A stretch of 41,146 nt of DNA from Flavobacterium sp. (lineage in GTDB: Bacteria; Bacteroidota; Bacteroidia; Flavobacteriales; Flavobacteriaceae): the NCBI GenBank assembly GCA_030151255.1, contig JASLED010000022.1:1-41146 (forward strand), written 5' to 3'. Both the position numbers and the translations under genes were made by a program. Under the pieces are notes generated by a model, which saw only the letters and a program-made list of their open reading frames with translations, ran no database searches and was not told the origin of the DNA. Below are positions 8,531 through 16,183 of the stretch, piece after piece (position 1 is the first letter of the stretch; every line of letters begins with the position of its first letter).

Positions 8531-9448
8531 CTAAAATAAAATATCAATATACAATTCGCTCTTTACCCCTTCTACTCCCGGTGTAAAATCTGTTGGCACT
8601 TGGGTTCCTTTTACAATTCTACCATAGTTGTTTTCTAGAATAAAATTCAGTGTCCAATTACCTGTCATTGTATAATTTACCACGCCATAATAAAACTTGT
8701 TGGCTGCTTGTAATAAATCTTTATTATTAGGTGAGGAGTGATTGCCCATAGATGGTTCTGGCATGCGTGGATCGAGTAAAAGCTTGCAATTATCTGCTGT
8801 ACTATATGCATCAAACAACGGATTATAATTGTTTGTTGTAACAGTAAATAAATTATTTTTTTTATAGATACAAGCTACTAATTCATTCTCTGCTACTTTT
8901 GGCGTTATAGGCGCTACTAGCGCTATAATATATTCTACCTCATCGTATCCCATAAAAGTAGTTATATTAAGATTTTTATTAGGTTGGGTTTCTACCTTTA
9001 CATTGGATTGGAAAATAATTTCTTGTGTACCAATGGCAATACGAAATAACAAACTCCATTGATTTTCATTACTTTCTTGTGTAAAAACAACATGCCCTTC
9101 ATAATACTTTTTTGTAACCAAATAAGGCAGACTAGTTGTAGCTGGACAAGTGGTTGTATTGCCCTCTTTTGTTTGAAGCAGCGGCAACATTTCTACCTGA
9201 GCACCTTCTACTTCTTTTGATGTATGGGTGTTTTGTATTTTTACCCTAAGTTCATTATATCCCTTATGTAACTTTGCATTGATAGATTCGATACTGATAA
9301 CATACCCTGAATGATTGGTTTGCAAAACTTCTTCAAACCTCATCTCTTTAGGTACTTCTGTAGTTATTTCTGATTCGTAATCTGTTTTTTCTATAGTACA
9401 AGCCGTAGCAAATAATGCTATTGCTACAAAATAATAAAAGCTTTTCAT
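8531..9448 (-). CDS. Lipoprotein with Met/His-rich loop, probable copper-binding (FixH/YtkA-like repeats)
   Basis: 305-residue lipoprotein with lipobox ATAC (Cys17). It appears to hold two similar beta-sandwich domains. In each, a pattern like YNELRVKIQN (64-73) is followed by a loop that in YtkA/FixH-type domains carries Met and His. In the second domain the loop is DPRMPEPSMGNHSSP (226-240) with Met229, Met234 and His237, a plausible copper ligand set. The first-domain loop has Met87 and Cys101 instead. It is 5 bases upstream of the copper-type TonB receptor. I infer a surface or periplasmic copper-handling partner. Family assignment is by pattern only; another ligand-binding lipoprotein is possible. 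Confidence 0.7.
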   Translation of the reverse strand: MKSFYYFVAIALFATACTIEKTDYESEITTEVPKEMRFEEVLQTNHSGYVISIESINAKLHKGYNELRVKIQNTHTSKEVEGAQVEMLPLLQTKEGNTTTCPATTSLPYLVTKKYYEGHVVFTQESNENQWSLLFRIAIGTQEIIFQSNVKVETQPNKNLNITTFMGYDEVEYIIALVAPITPKVAENELVACIYKKNNLFTVTTNNYNPLFDAYSTADNCKLLLDPRMPEPSMGNHSSPNNKDLLQAANKFYYGVVNYTMTGNWTLNFILENNYGRIVKGTQVPTDFTPGVEGVKSELYIDILF

Positions 9449-9754
9449 TTTCCTATTTAATTATCATTGTAACAGCTATCCTACACTAATTTGAAGCAAA
9501 AAAGTGAGGAATAACAGCTTTGGTATTAGCACATACTCTCTACACAAGTTGCAAGTATAATGCCACTTATGACGATGAGAATCGACTAATAAACACAATG
9601 ATGGATGAAACCCTTGAGATAACTCTCAACAGTCAACTAATTTTAAAGTAATTTGCTAAATGGAAATTGCGTAGTATGCAGATACACCTAACCTCACCAC
9701 ATTTAATAAAATGCAATAACAATAGTTGTGTAGGTATACACGCAATAAATGAAA
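9449..9754. other. Spacer in the copper cluster
   Basis: A 306-base gap with no convincing gene on either strand. It contains a 6-base inverted repeat (TTGAGA 9614-9619, TCTCAA 9624-9629). No full -7 match was found on the minus strand, so it is unclear whether the lipoprotein gene has its own promoter or is read through from the small upstream gene. Confidence 0.5.
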
Positions 9755-10120
9755 TTACAAAACGGGAGGTTTAAAAAGACTTATAGCAAACGTAAATTTG
9801 TATGAATTGCTATAATTAGAGAAAACTTCTGTAAGGTATTTTGGAACAGCTAGGAAAGCTACTTCTTCCAAAACATTCTGAAAGAAAATAATTTGCATTT
9901 GTGCCGAAGCAAAATTGCTCTTTGCTTTATCTTTTCCAGAATCGGAAGCATTTGCCAGCTCTTTGGCAAGATGACACTTTCCGTTACACCCAATTGACGG
10001 TTTATCTTTATTTACACAAAGCTCATTCTTTATATAATCATAAAAAACCACATACTCCACCACTGGAAGCACTGGCTTAAATAACATGAATAAAGATAAT
10101 ATGAGTGTAACTAGTTTCAC
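9755..10120 (-). CDS. Small exported Cys-rich protein of the copper cluster
   Basis: 121-residue protein with a hydrophobic N-terminus (about 1-20) that looks like a signal peptide or signal anchor. The only striking part is ELCVNKDKPSIGCNGKCHL (33-51): Cys35, Cys45, Cys49 and His50, a likely metal site. I recall similar short proteins beside TonB receptors in Flavobacteriia, but their function is unknown to me. The start is GTG at 10118-10120; no nearby ATG gives the same signal peptide. A near match to the -7 box (GATATTTG on the minus strand, 10125-10132) ends 4 bases before that GTG, which would give a leaderless RNA. It is the first gene on the copper cluster's strand. Confidence 0.7.
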   Translation of the reverse strand: MKLVTLILSLFMLFKPVLPVVEYVVFYDYIKNELCVNKDKPSIGCNGKCHLAKELANASDSGKDKAKSNFASAQMQIIFFQNVLEEVAFLAVPKYLTEVFSNYSNSYKFTFAISLFKPPVL

Positions 10121-10224
10121 GCTGCAAATATCTACCTTTTTAACGGAGAATCAAAGGGGATAACTTATTTTAGAGGTTTTATAAGAGTATGCTTAATATT
10201 TCATATTCTGTATTAGAAAAGCAG

Positions 10225-10992
10225 TTATTTTAGTAAAACTTCATATCCAAAACGACAAATAGCAATAAACATAATAAATAAGAAAACATATCGCACCCAT
10301 TGCTGTCCTTTTAAAATAGCCATTTTGGCACCGCAATAACCTCCTGCTCCGTTGCAAACAGCCATTGGAATAGCGATAGACCATAAAATTTTGCCTTGTA
10401 AAAGAAACAAAACAATACTTCCTAAATTAGTCATCAAATTAATCATTTTTGCATAAGCAGATGCTTTAAAGAAATCGTATCCCAACAAGAATATAAATGC
10501 CATAATGAAAAAAGTACCTGTTGCTGGACCTATAAATCCGTCGTAAAACCCAACAATTAAAGCAGTTAAAACACCATAGATATAACGTTTTTTTGTAGTA
10601 ATATCTTCTAGGTTTTTTCGAGTAAAATCTTTTTTAAAGTAGGTGAAAATCCACAGTAATACAAGGATAAGCAACAACAATGGTTTCATAAAGCTATTGT
10701 CTACAATAGTTAACACATAAGATCCGAAAAACGCGCTGCTAAAAGACAAAACCGCTAATACTAAAAAGAAAGACCATTGCACCTGTGTTTGCTTTAAATA
10801 CTGACGTACTGCCATTGCTGTACCCAAAAAAGCAGGCACCTTTAAAGATCCAATAACCGTAGCTACTGGATAAGCTGGTAATAATGCTAAACTAAGCGGT
10901 GTTTGAATAAGTCCGCCTCCACCGGCAATTGCATCGATAAAACCTGCGCAAAACGCAATAACACACAGATAAAAGATAATATCTAAAGCCAT
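10225..10992 (-). CDS. TSUP (TauE/SafE) family permease
   Basis: Inner-membrane protein of 255 residues with about eight hydrophobic segments. The N-terminal repeat carries the family signature CAGFIDAIAGGGGLIQTP (15-32), and the second repeat carries GFYDGFIGPATGTFF near residue 148. TSUP members export sulfite, sulfoacetate or related anions, or take up small organic acids. The substrate here cannot be told. It is a single-gene unit: it lies about 100 bases before the small Cys-rich gene on the same strand, and the neighbour upstream is more than 400 bases away. A full -7 match precedes it at 11003-11010. Confidence 0.9.
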   Translation of the reverse strand: MALDIIFYLCVIAFCAGFIDAIAGGGGLIQTPLSLALLPAYPVATVIGSLKVPAFLGTAMAVRQYLKQTQVQWSFFLVLAVLSFSSAFFGSYVLTIVDNSFMKPLLLLILVLLWIFTYFKKDFTRKNLEDITTKKRYIYGVLTALIVGFYDGFIGPATGTFFIMAFIFLLGYDFFKASAYAKMINLMTNLGSIVLFLLQGKILWSIAIPMAVCNGAGGYCGAKMAILKGQQWVRYVFLFIMFIAICRFGYEVLLK

Positions 10993-11002
10993 AAAAAAGA
11001 AA

Positions 11003-11010
11003 CAAAGTTA
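11003..11010 (-). promoter_or_regulatory. Candidate -7 element for the TSUP gene
   Basis: The minus strand reads TAACTTTG, a full match to TAnnTTTG, ending 10 bases before the start codon. The resulting leader would be only a few bases long. The -33 TTG is not well placed. Confidence 0.4.
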
Positions 11011-11102
11011 TAGCTATTAAATCAATCGATGCTACAATAACGTAGAAAAAGTAACTAAATACTAACTTTAAAAAAGAATTATTTTTTACGTTATATCATT
11101 TT

Positions 11103-11118
11103 TGGCACGTTATTTGAA
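11103..11118 (+). promoter_or_regulatory. Sigma-54-like promoter
   Basis: TGGCACGTTATTTGAA matches the -24/-12 sigma-54 pattern TGGCAC-N5-TTGCA: GG at 11104-11105 and, after exactly ten bases, G at 11116. The one departure is A in place of C in the -12 GC. There is no plus-strand gene immediately downstream, but an intrinsic terminator follows about 200 bases later. Confidence 0.45.
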
Positions 11119-11128
11119 TTTAAACAAT

Positions 11129-11340
11129 TAACAAAAATAAACTAATTTATTACTAACAATAAAAGCTGAGATACATTTTAAATAAAACAAAAAAATATAT
11201 TTTAACAATATAACTTATTATAATGTTATTTTTATTTACTCTTTTATTTAGATGTGTTTTAAAAAATTACCCATTTAAATTACTTCAAAACAACAAACAA
11301 AAACCCCTGAATAGCCTTCTAGATAGAAGGCTATTTTTTT
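11129..11340 (+). ncRNA. Candidate small RNA between a sigma-54-like promoter and a terminator
   Basis: If the sigma-54-like site fires, an RNA of about 210 bases would run from near 11129 to the strong terminator at 11311-11340. No good reading frame lies inside. A 39-codon frame from 11223 reads through the terminator hairpin, which argues against it. The evidence is the paired promoter-like and terminator signals in an otherwise empty 417-base gap. No known RNA family is recognised. Confidence 0.3.
11311..11340 (+). terminator. Strong intrinsic terminator without an upstream gene
   Basis: ATAGCCTTCT (11311-11320) and AGAAGGCTAT (11325-11334) form a perfect 10-bp stem with a 4-base loop, followed by T7. 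The T run is on the plus strand, yet no plus-strand gene ends here, so it should belong to a noncoding transcript. Confidence 0.8.
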
Positions 11341-11409
11341 AGTTATATCATTTTATAAAATACAAAAGTAGTTACATTTAGTAGCTGCATTATTTATTTC
11401 CTTGATAAA

Positions 11410-11601
11410 CTATCTTTTATCTCCCAAAATAATAAGGATAAAAGCAATAGAAAAAAGAATACCTGTACACAAACTTTTATTGGCAGATAGATTGCTCAAG
11501 AATGACTTTTTTTTATTCCATAAATGTTTTCTTCTACGTATTGTAACAACTGCAAAAATGCTTATTAATAAAAACACATATGCTATAACTATAGTATTCA
11601 T
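11410..11601 (-). CDS. Small two-helix membrane protein, hypothetical
   Basis: 63 residues with two hydrophobic segments (about 3-20 and 46-59) around a basic middle (RRRKHLWNKKK, 22-32) and a short charged end, GDKR. The layout, hydrophobic-basic-hydrophobic, is that of a small inner-membrane protein. No family is recognised. A frame on the opposite strand overlaps it almost fully but looks like a shadow. It stands alone between a terminator and a divergently placed gene. Confidence 0.45.
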   Translation of the reverse strand: MNTIVIAYVFLLISIFAVVTIRRRKHLWNKKKSFLSNLSANKSLCTGILFSIAFILIILGDKR

Positions 11602-11697
11602 ATTTAATTTTTTTAAAAAGCCAAAATAACAATAATTTATGTTATTTTACCTAAAAAACAATTTACTGTTTATTGCAAAATTATAAATCGTTTAAGC

Positions 11698-12495
11698 ATG
11701 GAAGAAATTAAATTAAATAATCAGTTAAGCAAACTATTGAATAATCCTTTTTACAGTAACGTACAATTACTTGTACAACTAAATCTAAAAAACGATTTAA
11801 CAACTACTCCTACTTACAGAACTTATACTAATACAACACTACAGCCTGAAATAATTATAACCTGCGCTATAGATACAAACCAAACTGTACTCTTAAATAC
11901 TAAAACCAATAAATCGTACTTAGAAAACGGAGTTACAAAATGGGAAAAAGAAGCAAAAGAAAGAGGCGAGAAATATAATATAAAAGCTATTAGAGCCGAA
12001 GTTTTATCCGATATTAATGGAGCCGAAATAAATGCTTTTCTTTACAATCGTTTTATCAACACTTCAATTATTGATTTAGAAACAAAAATTTGCAATTATA
12101 TAGAAGCTGTTTTAGCCATTCAAAAAATAGCACAATATATTTGGGAAGAAGGAAAACTACCTGAAAGTGTTTGGCACAGCAAACATACAGATTTTGCCAA
12201 ATGGCCACAATATATACATATTTATCCGGCAGTTGCAGGCTTTTTAGATGGCATTATTGATGAAATAAAAGGTATTCCTTTAGCTATTTTCGGATTATAT
12301 GATATGATAACAAACGAAGAAGTAAAACAGAGTTTAATTGATAAATTTTCTAGTCAACATTATCAAAATTTATACAATGGTTTAATAGAAGATAATGCTC
12401 AAAAATATAGCGATAGCGATAAAACAAAACACTTTTTAGGACAATCTTCAGTAATCGCAACTTCAATGCTAAAGGGAAATGATTCTTTTCTATAA
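11698..12495 (+). CDS. Orphan fragment resembling a polymorphic-toxin pre-toxin region
   Basis: 265 residues, no signal peptide. The C-terminal half has AGFLDGIIDEIKGIPL (180-195) followed by an amphipathic stretch and a KTKHFLGQSSVIATSML ending (243-258). This resembles the linker region that, in Rhs-like and other polymorphic toxins of Bacteroidota, comes just before the toxin domain (patterns such as GFxDGxIxExKGIP). Here the protein stops directly after that region, so no toxin domain is present. The N-terminal half (1-150) is polar and unrecognised. It is a stand-alone unit with a terminator 6 bases past the stop. It may be a decayed toxin, an orphan module, or a family of its own. The similarity is from memory of the pattern. 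Confidence 0.6.
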   Translation: MEEIKLNNQLSKLLNNPFYSNVQLLVQLNLKNDLTTTPTYRTYTNTTLQPEIIITCAIDTNQTVLLNTKTNKSYLENGVTKWEKEAKERGEKYNIKAIRAEVLSDINGAEINAFLYNRFINTSIIDLETKICNYIEAVLAIQKIAQYIWEEGKLPESVWHSKHTDFAKWPQYIHIYPAVAGFLDGIIDEIKGIPLAIFGLYDMITNEEVKQSLIDKFSSQHYQNLYNGLIEDNAQKYSDSDKTKHFLGQSSVIATSMLKGNDSFL

Positions 12496-12500
12496 AAAAC

Positions 12501-12530
12501 AAAGCCTTATAAAATAGATTATAAGGCTTT
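12501..12530. terminator. Bidirectional terminator between convergent genes
   Basis: AAAGCCTTATAA (12501-12512) pairs with TTATAAGGCTTT (12519-12530): a perfect 12-bp stem with a 6-base loop. It sits 5 bases past the plus-strand stop and 14 bases past the minus-strand stop, serving both. Confidence 0.8.
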
Positions 12531-12544
12531 TATAAATTTATATT

Positions 12545-13132
12545 CTAATTCTTATCTTCCTCTTCTTCCTTCAAATAGTCTGCAATAATAGTTTGCATTT
12601 CTTCTACAGTTACCACTTGCACATCTGGATGTTGTAAAAGCCAAGCAGCGTTCAGTGCCAAAAGATCTTCATTTATTGCCTTAAAACTATCATCAGCCAA
12701 AAGCGCAGCCGTTGCAGCATCTTTACCTAATGGAGCGTCTAAAAACTTATTCAACTTTATTTTGCTAAACAACTTCATTCTTCTCATCTGTTTTTCAAAA
12801 TAGTCTAAATGTTCTGTGGCTTGCATCGCTTGTAATCCTGCGTGAACAATTTCTACAATATCCTCATCCCATTTTGTTTTGTGCACAAATGCAGCCAATC
12901 CTTCTTTTTTCAAAGTATTATAATAATAATCTACACAATAGCTTGCAAAAGCATCAGGATGCAATTCGTCATCGGCTACTTCCGAATTTCTTAAATAATT
13001 TATTACTGATATATTAGAATTTATTACTACTTGTACTTCTTTGCTTTCTGCAGCAGTTGTAGATAACAAAACGATCGAAAAATCTTTCATACTTACTGAA
13101 TTTTTCACAAAGTTAAAATTTATTTCTGTCAT
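12545..13132 (-). CDS. Hypothetical acidic cytoplasmic protein
   Basis: 195 residues from the ATG at 13132; a GTG at 13162 would add ten hydrophobic residues but is less likely. No signal peptide or membrane segment. The middle, LHPDAFASYCVDYYYNTL followed by WDEDIVEIVHAGLQAM, loosely recalls DMP19/DUF4375 domains, but I am not certain. The C-terminus is strongly acidic (KEEEEDKN). Function unknown. It is transcribed alone, divergent from the MarR gene, whose candidate operator lies in the shared intergenic region, so the regulator could affect both. Confidence 0.75.
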   Translation of the reverse strand: MTEINFNFVKNSVSMKDFSIVLLSTTAAESKEVQVVINSNISVINYLRNSEVADDELHPDAFASYCVDYYYNTLKKEGLAAFVHKTKWDEDIVEIVHAGLQAMQATEHLDYFEKQMRRMKLFSKIKLNKFLDAPLGKDAATAALLADDSFKAINEDLLALNAAWLLQHPDVQVVTVEEMQTIIADYLKEEEEDKN

Positions 13133-13234
13133 AAAGAGAAATAAAAGCGAACTCAAATCCACCTAGCTCTATAATACAAATCAAATTATAAAAACGAAAA
13201 AACATTCAAAAATCAAAAAATAATAACATAACTA

Positions 13235-13248
13235 ATATGCAAGCATAT
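13235..13248. promoter_or_regulatory. Palindromic candidate MarR operator
   Basis: ATATGC and GCATAT are perfect 6-base arms around AA. The site lies 13 to 26 bases upstream of the -7 box at 13261, so it covers the -33 region of the predicted marR-fad promoter. That position suits autorepression by the adjacent MarR protein. Confidence 0.5.
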
Positions 13249-13260
13249 AAAATATTTTAG

Positions 13261-13268
13261 TATATTTG
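13261..13268 (+). promoter_or_regulatory. -7 element of the marR-fad operon
   Basis: TATATTTG is a full match to TAnnTTTG. Transcription should begin near 13273. An ATG at exactly that point opens a four-codon frame (MTLL, stop at 13285-13287), whose TAA overlaps the ATG of the MarR gene as TAATG. Confidence 0.55.
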
Positions 13269-13286
13269 AGTTATGACCTTATTATA

Positions 13287-13727
13287 ATGAAAGATAAAAC
13301 AATTGACTATACACTTAGAGCAACATGGCAAGCGGTATCTAGAATGTACAATGAAGAAGCATCAAAGTATGATACCACAATGTCAGTTGCTTTTGCCCTT
13401 TTGAGCATAGATAAAGACGGAACTCCATCTACTCTTTTAGGACCAAATATGGGAATGGAAGCTACAAGCCTTACACGTACTTTAAAACGAATGGAAGAGA
13501 AAGAATTGATTACCAAAGAAAAAAATCCGAATGATGGCAGAGGAGTAATCATAAAACTAACTGAATTAGGTTTAGAAAAAAGAAACCTATCGAAAGAAAA
13601 GGTTTTCAAATTTAACGAAACAATTAAAAAACATTTATCCCAAGAAGAAATAAACAACTTTCTTCATGTGGCAGAGGTAATCAACCAACTCATTGTAGAA
13701 AAAAATATTTTTGACAAAAAAAAATAA
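13287..13727 (+). CDS. MarR-family transcriptional regulator
   Basis: 146-residue winged-helix repressor-type protein. The helix-turn-helix lies at about 40-75 with LTRTLKRMEEKELI, followed by the wing NPNDGRGVIIKLTELG, the most conserved MarR segment. Flanking helices form the dimer interface. The start chosen is the ATG at 13287; a TTG further upstream overlaps the promoter -7 box and is unlikely. It is the first gene of a probable four-gene operon, 27 bases before the beta-oxidation fusion gene, so it likely senses a fatty-acyl or aromatic-acyl-CoA and represses the operon. The ligand is an inference from context. Confidence 0.92.
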   Translation: MKDKTIDYTLRATWQAVSRMYNEEASKYDTTMSVAFALLSIDKDGTPSTLLGPNMGMEATSLTRTLKRMEEKELITKEKNPNDGRGVIIKLTELGLEKRNLSKEKVFKFNETIKKHLSQEEINNFLHVAEVINQLIVEKNIFDKKK

Positions 13728-13754
13728 GTATTAACCAAAGGAATAAATTTACGT

Positions 13755-16160
13755 ATGAAAAGAAGAATTAAAAAGGTGGCAGTAATCGGTTCTGGTGTGA
13801 TGGGATCAGCAATTGCATGTCACTTTGCCAATATTGGCTTAGAAGTATTGTTAATGGATATTCTTCCATCTTCCCTTACTCCTGAAGAGGAAAAAAAAGG
13901 GTTGACGCTTAACAATCCTCTGGTAAGAAACAAAGTGGCTCAAGGACATTTGGCAAATGCGCTAAAATCCAAACCCTCTCCTATTTACACGCAGCAATTT
14001 GCTGATCGTATTACGGTTGGAAACTTAGAAGATGACTTAGCGAAGATAAAAAACGCCGATTGGATTATTGAAGTAGTTATTGAACGACTAGATATTAAAA
14101 AATCGGTTTTTGAAAATATTGAAAAGTATCGCAAACCAAGCACCTTAATTACTTCTAATACATCTGGTATTCCGATGAAATTATTGATCGAAGGGCGCTC
14201 GGAAGATTTCCAACAACATTTTTGCGGTACACACTTCTTCAATCCACCAAGATATTTACCTTTATTTGAAATTATTCCCTCAACCAAAACATCTTCAGAG
14301 GTTATAGATTTCTTCAAAAAATACGCAAGTTTATACTTAGGCAAAACACCTGTTATTTGTAAAGACACTCCAGGTTTTATAGGAAACCGAATTGGTGTTT
14401 ACTCTATGGCAATGGTAATGCAATTGGCTCAAGAAATTGGATTAACTATTGAAGAAACTGATACACTTACTGGTTCAATTCTAGGTCGTCCGAAAACAGG
14501 AACGTTCAAACTCGGCGATTTAGTTGGTTTAGACACTGCTTTTAATGTAACAATGGGCTTAAAACAAAACTGCCCTACAGATGAAATGATTCAGGCTTTA
14601 AAAGACAGCAAACCATTAAAATTCTTAATCGAAAATAAATTCTTAGGCGATAAATCTCGCAAAGGATTCTACTACAAAGAAATAAACAAAGACGGAAGCA
14701 CCAATCGTTTTGCTCTTGACTTAGAAACACTTACGTATCGTCCACTTTCTCGTGCAAAACTTGCAGCTATAGAAACAGCTAATCAGGCAGGAAGCACAAA
14801 AGCAAAATGGGCAGTTTTATTAGCCGATACAGGCAAGGCAGGAGAATTAATTCGCAAGCATTTTGCTTCTTTATTCGCTTACGTATCTCAGCGTGTTCCT
14901 GAAATTACAGACCATTTTTATGCCATAGACGATGCTATGCGTGCTGGATATGCTTGGAAATACGGTCCGTTTGAAACTTGGGACATGATTGGTCTGGCAA
15001 AAGGAATTGAGCTTACCGAAAAAGAGGGTTTTACCGTAGCTAATTGGGTAAAAGAATTGGCAGCTTCTGGCGCTAAGAGCTTCTATAAATTAGAAAACAA
15101 CAAAAAACTTTATTATAATATTGATGCAAAAACGTTTGATATAATTCCTGGTCAAGATGCCTTTATTATTTTAAACAATATTCGCGCAACCAACAAAATT
15201 TGGGGCAATAGCGAAGCATCGTTAATTGATTTAGGTGATGGAATTGTAAACTTAGAATTCCATTCTAAAATGAACACCATTGGAGGCGGTGTTTTAGCTG
15301 GACTGAATAAAGCTGTTGAAATTGCAGAAAACGAATACCAAGGATTAGTGGTTGGTAATCAAGGAACAAACTTTTCGGTTGGAGCCAACTTAATGATGAT
15401 TTTTATGATGGCTGCCGAACAAGATTGGGATGAATTAAACATCGCTATTAAAATGTTTCAAGATACTATGATGAAAATGCGCTACTCAGCTATTCCAATC
15501 ATTGCAGCACCACACGGAATGACCTTTGGAGGCGGATGTGAATTAAGTTTGCATGCAGACAAAGTAGTTGCTGCTGCCGAAACCTATATTGGTTTGGTAG
15601 AATTTGGTGTTGGGTTACTTCCTGGTGGAGGTGGTACAAAAGAAATGACATTAAGAGCTTCTGATCTTTATCGAAAAAATGACGTTCGTTTAAATACACT
15701 GCAAGAGCATTTTATGACAATTGCTATGGCAAAAGTAGCAACTTCTGCGTACGAAGCATATGATACTAATATTCTTCAAAAAGGAAAAGACCTTGTTGTT
15801 GTAAATAAAGACTTACAAATAGCACAAGCAAAACGAGAAGCTTTAGTTTTGGCAGAAAACGGCTATACACAACCTGTAAAACGAAAAGATATTATGGTAT
15901 TAGGTCGTCAGGCGTTGGGTATGTTTTATGTAGGTACAGACAGCATGATGGCAGGACATTACATTTCTGAGCACGATCGTAAAATTGCCAACAAATTAGC
16001 TTATGTAATGGCTGGTGGAGATTTATCTGAACCAACTTTAGTTACCGAGCAATATTTATTAGACCTTGAAAGAGAGGCTTTCCTTTCGCTTTGTGGAGAA
16101 CGCAAAACACTAGAGCGTATTCAATATATGCTAAAAACAGGAAAACCGCTGAGAAACTAA
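13755..16160 (+). CDS. fadN: 3-hydroxyacyl-CoA dehydrogenase / enoyl-CoA hydratase fusion
   Basis: 801-residue cytosolic beta-oxidation enzyme. The dehydrogenase part comes first: NAD-binding GSGVMG (12-17), then CGTHFFNPPR (157-166) with catalytic His160, and a helical C-terminal half carrying FKLGDLVGLDT. The crotonase-fold hydratase part lies at about 490-700, with FSVGAN, GGCELSLHADKV near 590, and EFGVGLLPGGGGTKE near 615-630, containing the two expected Glu residues. This order, dehydrogenase then hydratase, is that of Bacillus FadN and the reverse of E. coli FadB. It turns 2-enoyl-CoA into 3-ketoacyl-CoA and passes it to the thiolase encoded 23 bases downstream. Confidence 0.95.
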   Translation: MKRRIKKVAVIGSGVMGSAIACHFANIGLEVLLMDILPSSLTPEEEKKGLTLNNPLVRNKVAQGHLANALKSKPSPIYTQQFADRITVGNLEDDLAKIKNADWIIEVVIERLDIKKSVFENIEKYRKPSTLITSNTSGIPMKLLIEGRSEDFQQHFCGTHFFNPPRYLPLFEIIPSTKTSSEVIDFFKKYASLYLGKTPVICKDTPGFIGNRIGVYSMAMVMQLAQEIGLTIEETDTLTGSILGRPKTGTFKLGDLVGLDTAFNVTMGLKQNCPTDEMIQALKDSKPLKFLIENKFLGDKSRKGFYYKEINKDGSTNRFALDLETLTYRPLSRAKLAAIETANQAGSTKAKWAVLLADTGKAGELIRKHFASLFAYVSQRVPEITDHFYAIDDAMRAGYAWKYGPFETWDMIGLAKGIELTEKEGFTVANWVKELAASGAKSFYKLENNKKLYYNIDAKTFDIIPGQDAFIILNNIRATNKIWGNSEASLIDLGDGIVNLEFHSKMNTIGGGVLAGLNKAVEIAENEYQGLVVGNQGTNFSVGANLMMIFMMAAEQDWDELNIAIKMFQDTMMKMRYSAIPIIAAPHGMTFGGGCELSLHADKVVAAAETYIGLVEFGVGLLPGGGGTKEMTLRASDLYRKNDVRLNTLQEHFMTIAMAKVATSAYEAYDTNILQKGKDLVVVNKDLQIAQAKREALVLAENGYTQPVKRKDIMVLGRQALGMFYVGTDSMMAGHYISEHDRKIANKLAYVMAGGDLSEPTLVTEQYLLDLEREAFLSLCGERKTLERIQYMLKTGKPLRN

Positions 16161-16183
16161 TTAACCATTAATTAAAATTTTGT

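Noticed and set aside
11223..11342. 39-codon plus-strand frame
   Set aside because: It reads through the strong terminator hairpin at 11311-11334, so it is unlikely to be translated as a real gene.
13266..13286. TTG as an earlier start for the MarR gene
   Set aside because: It overlaps the -7 promoter box; the ATG at 13287 fits the family length.
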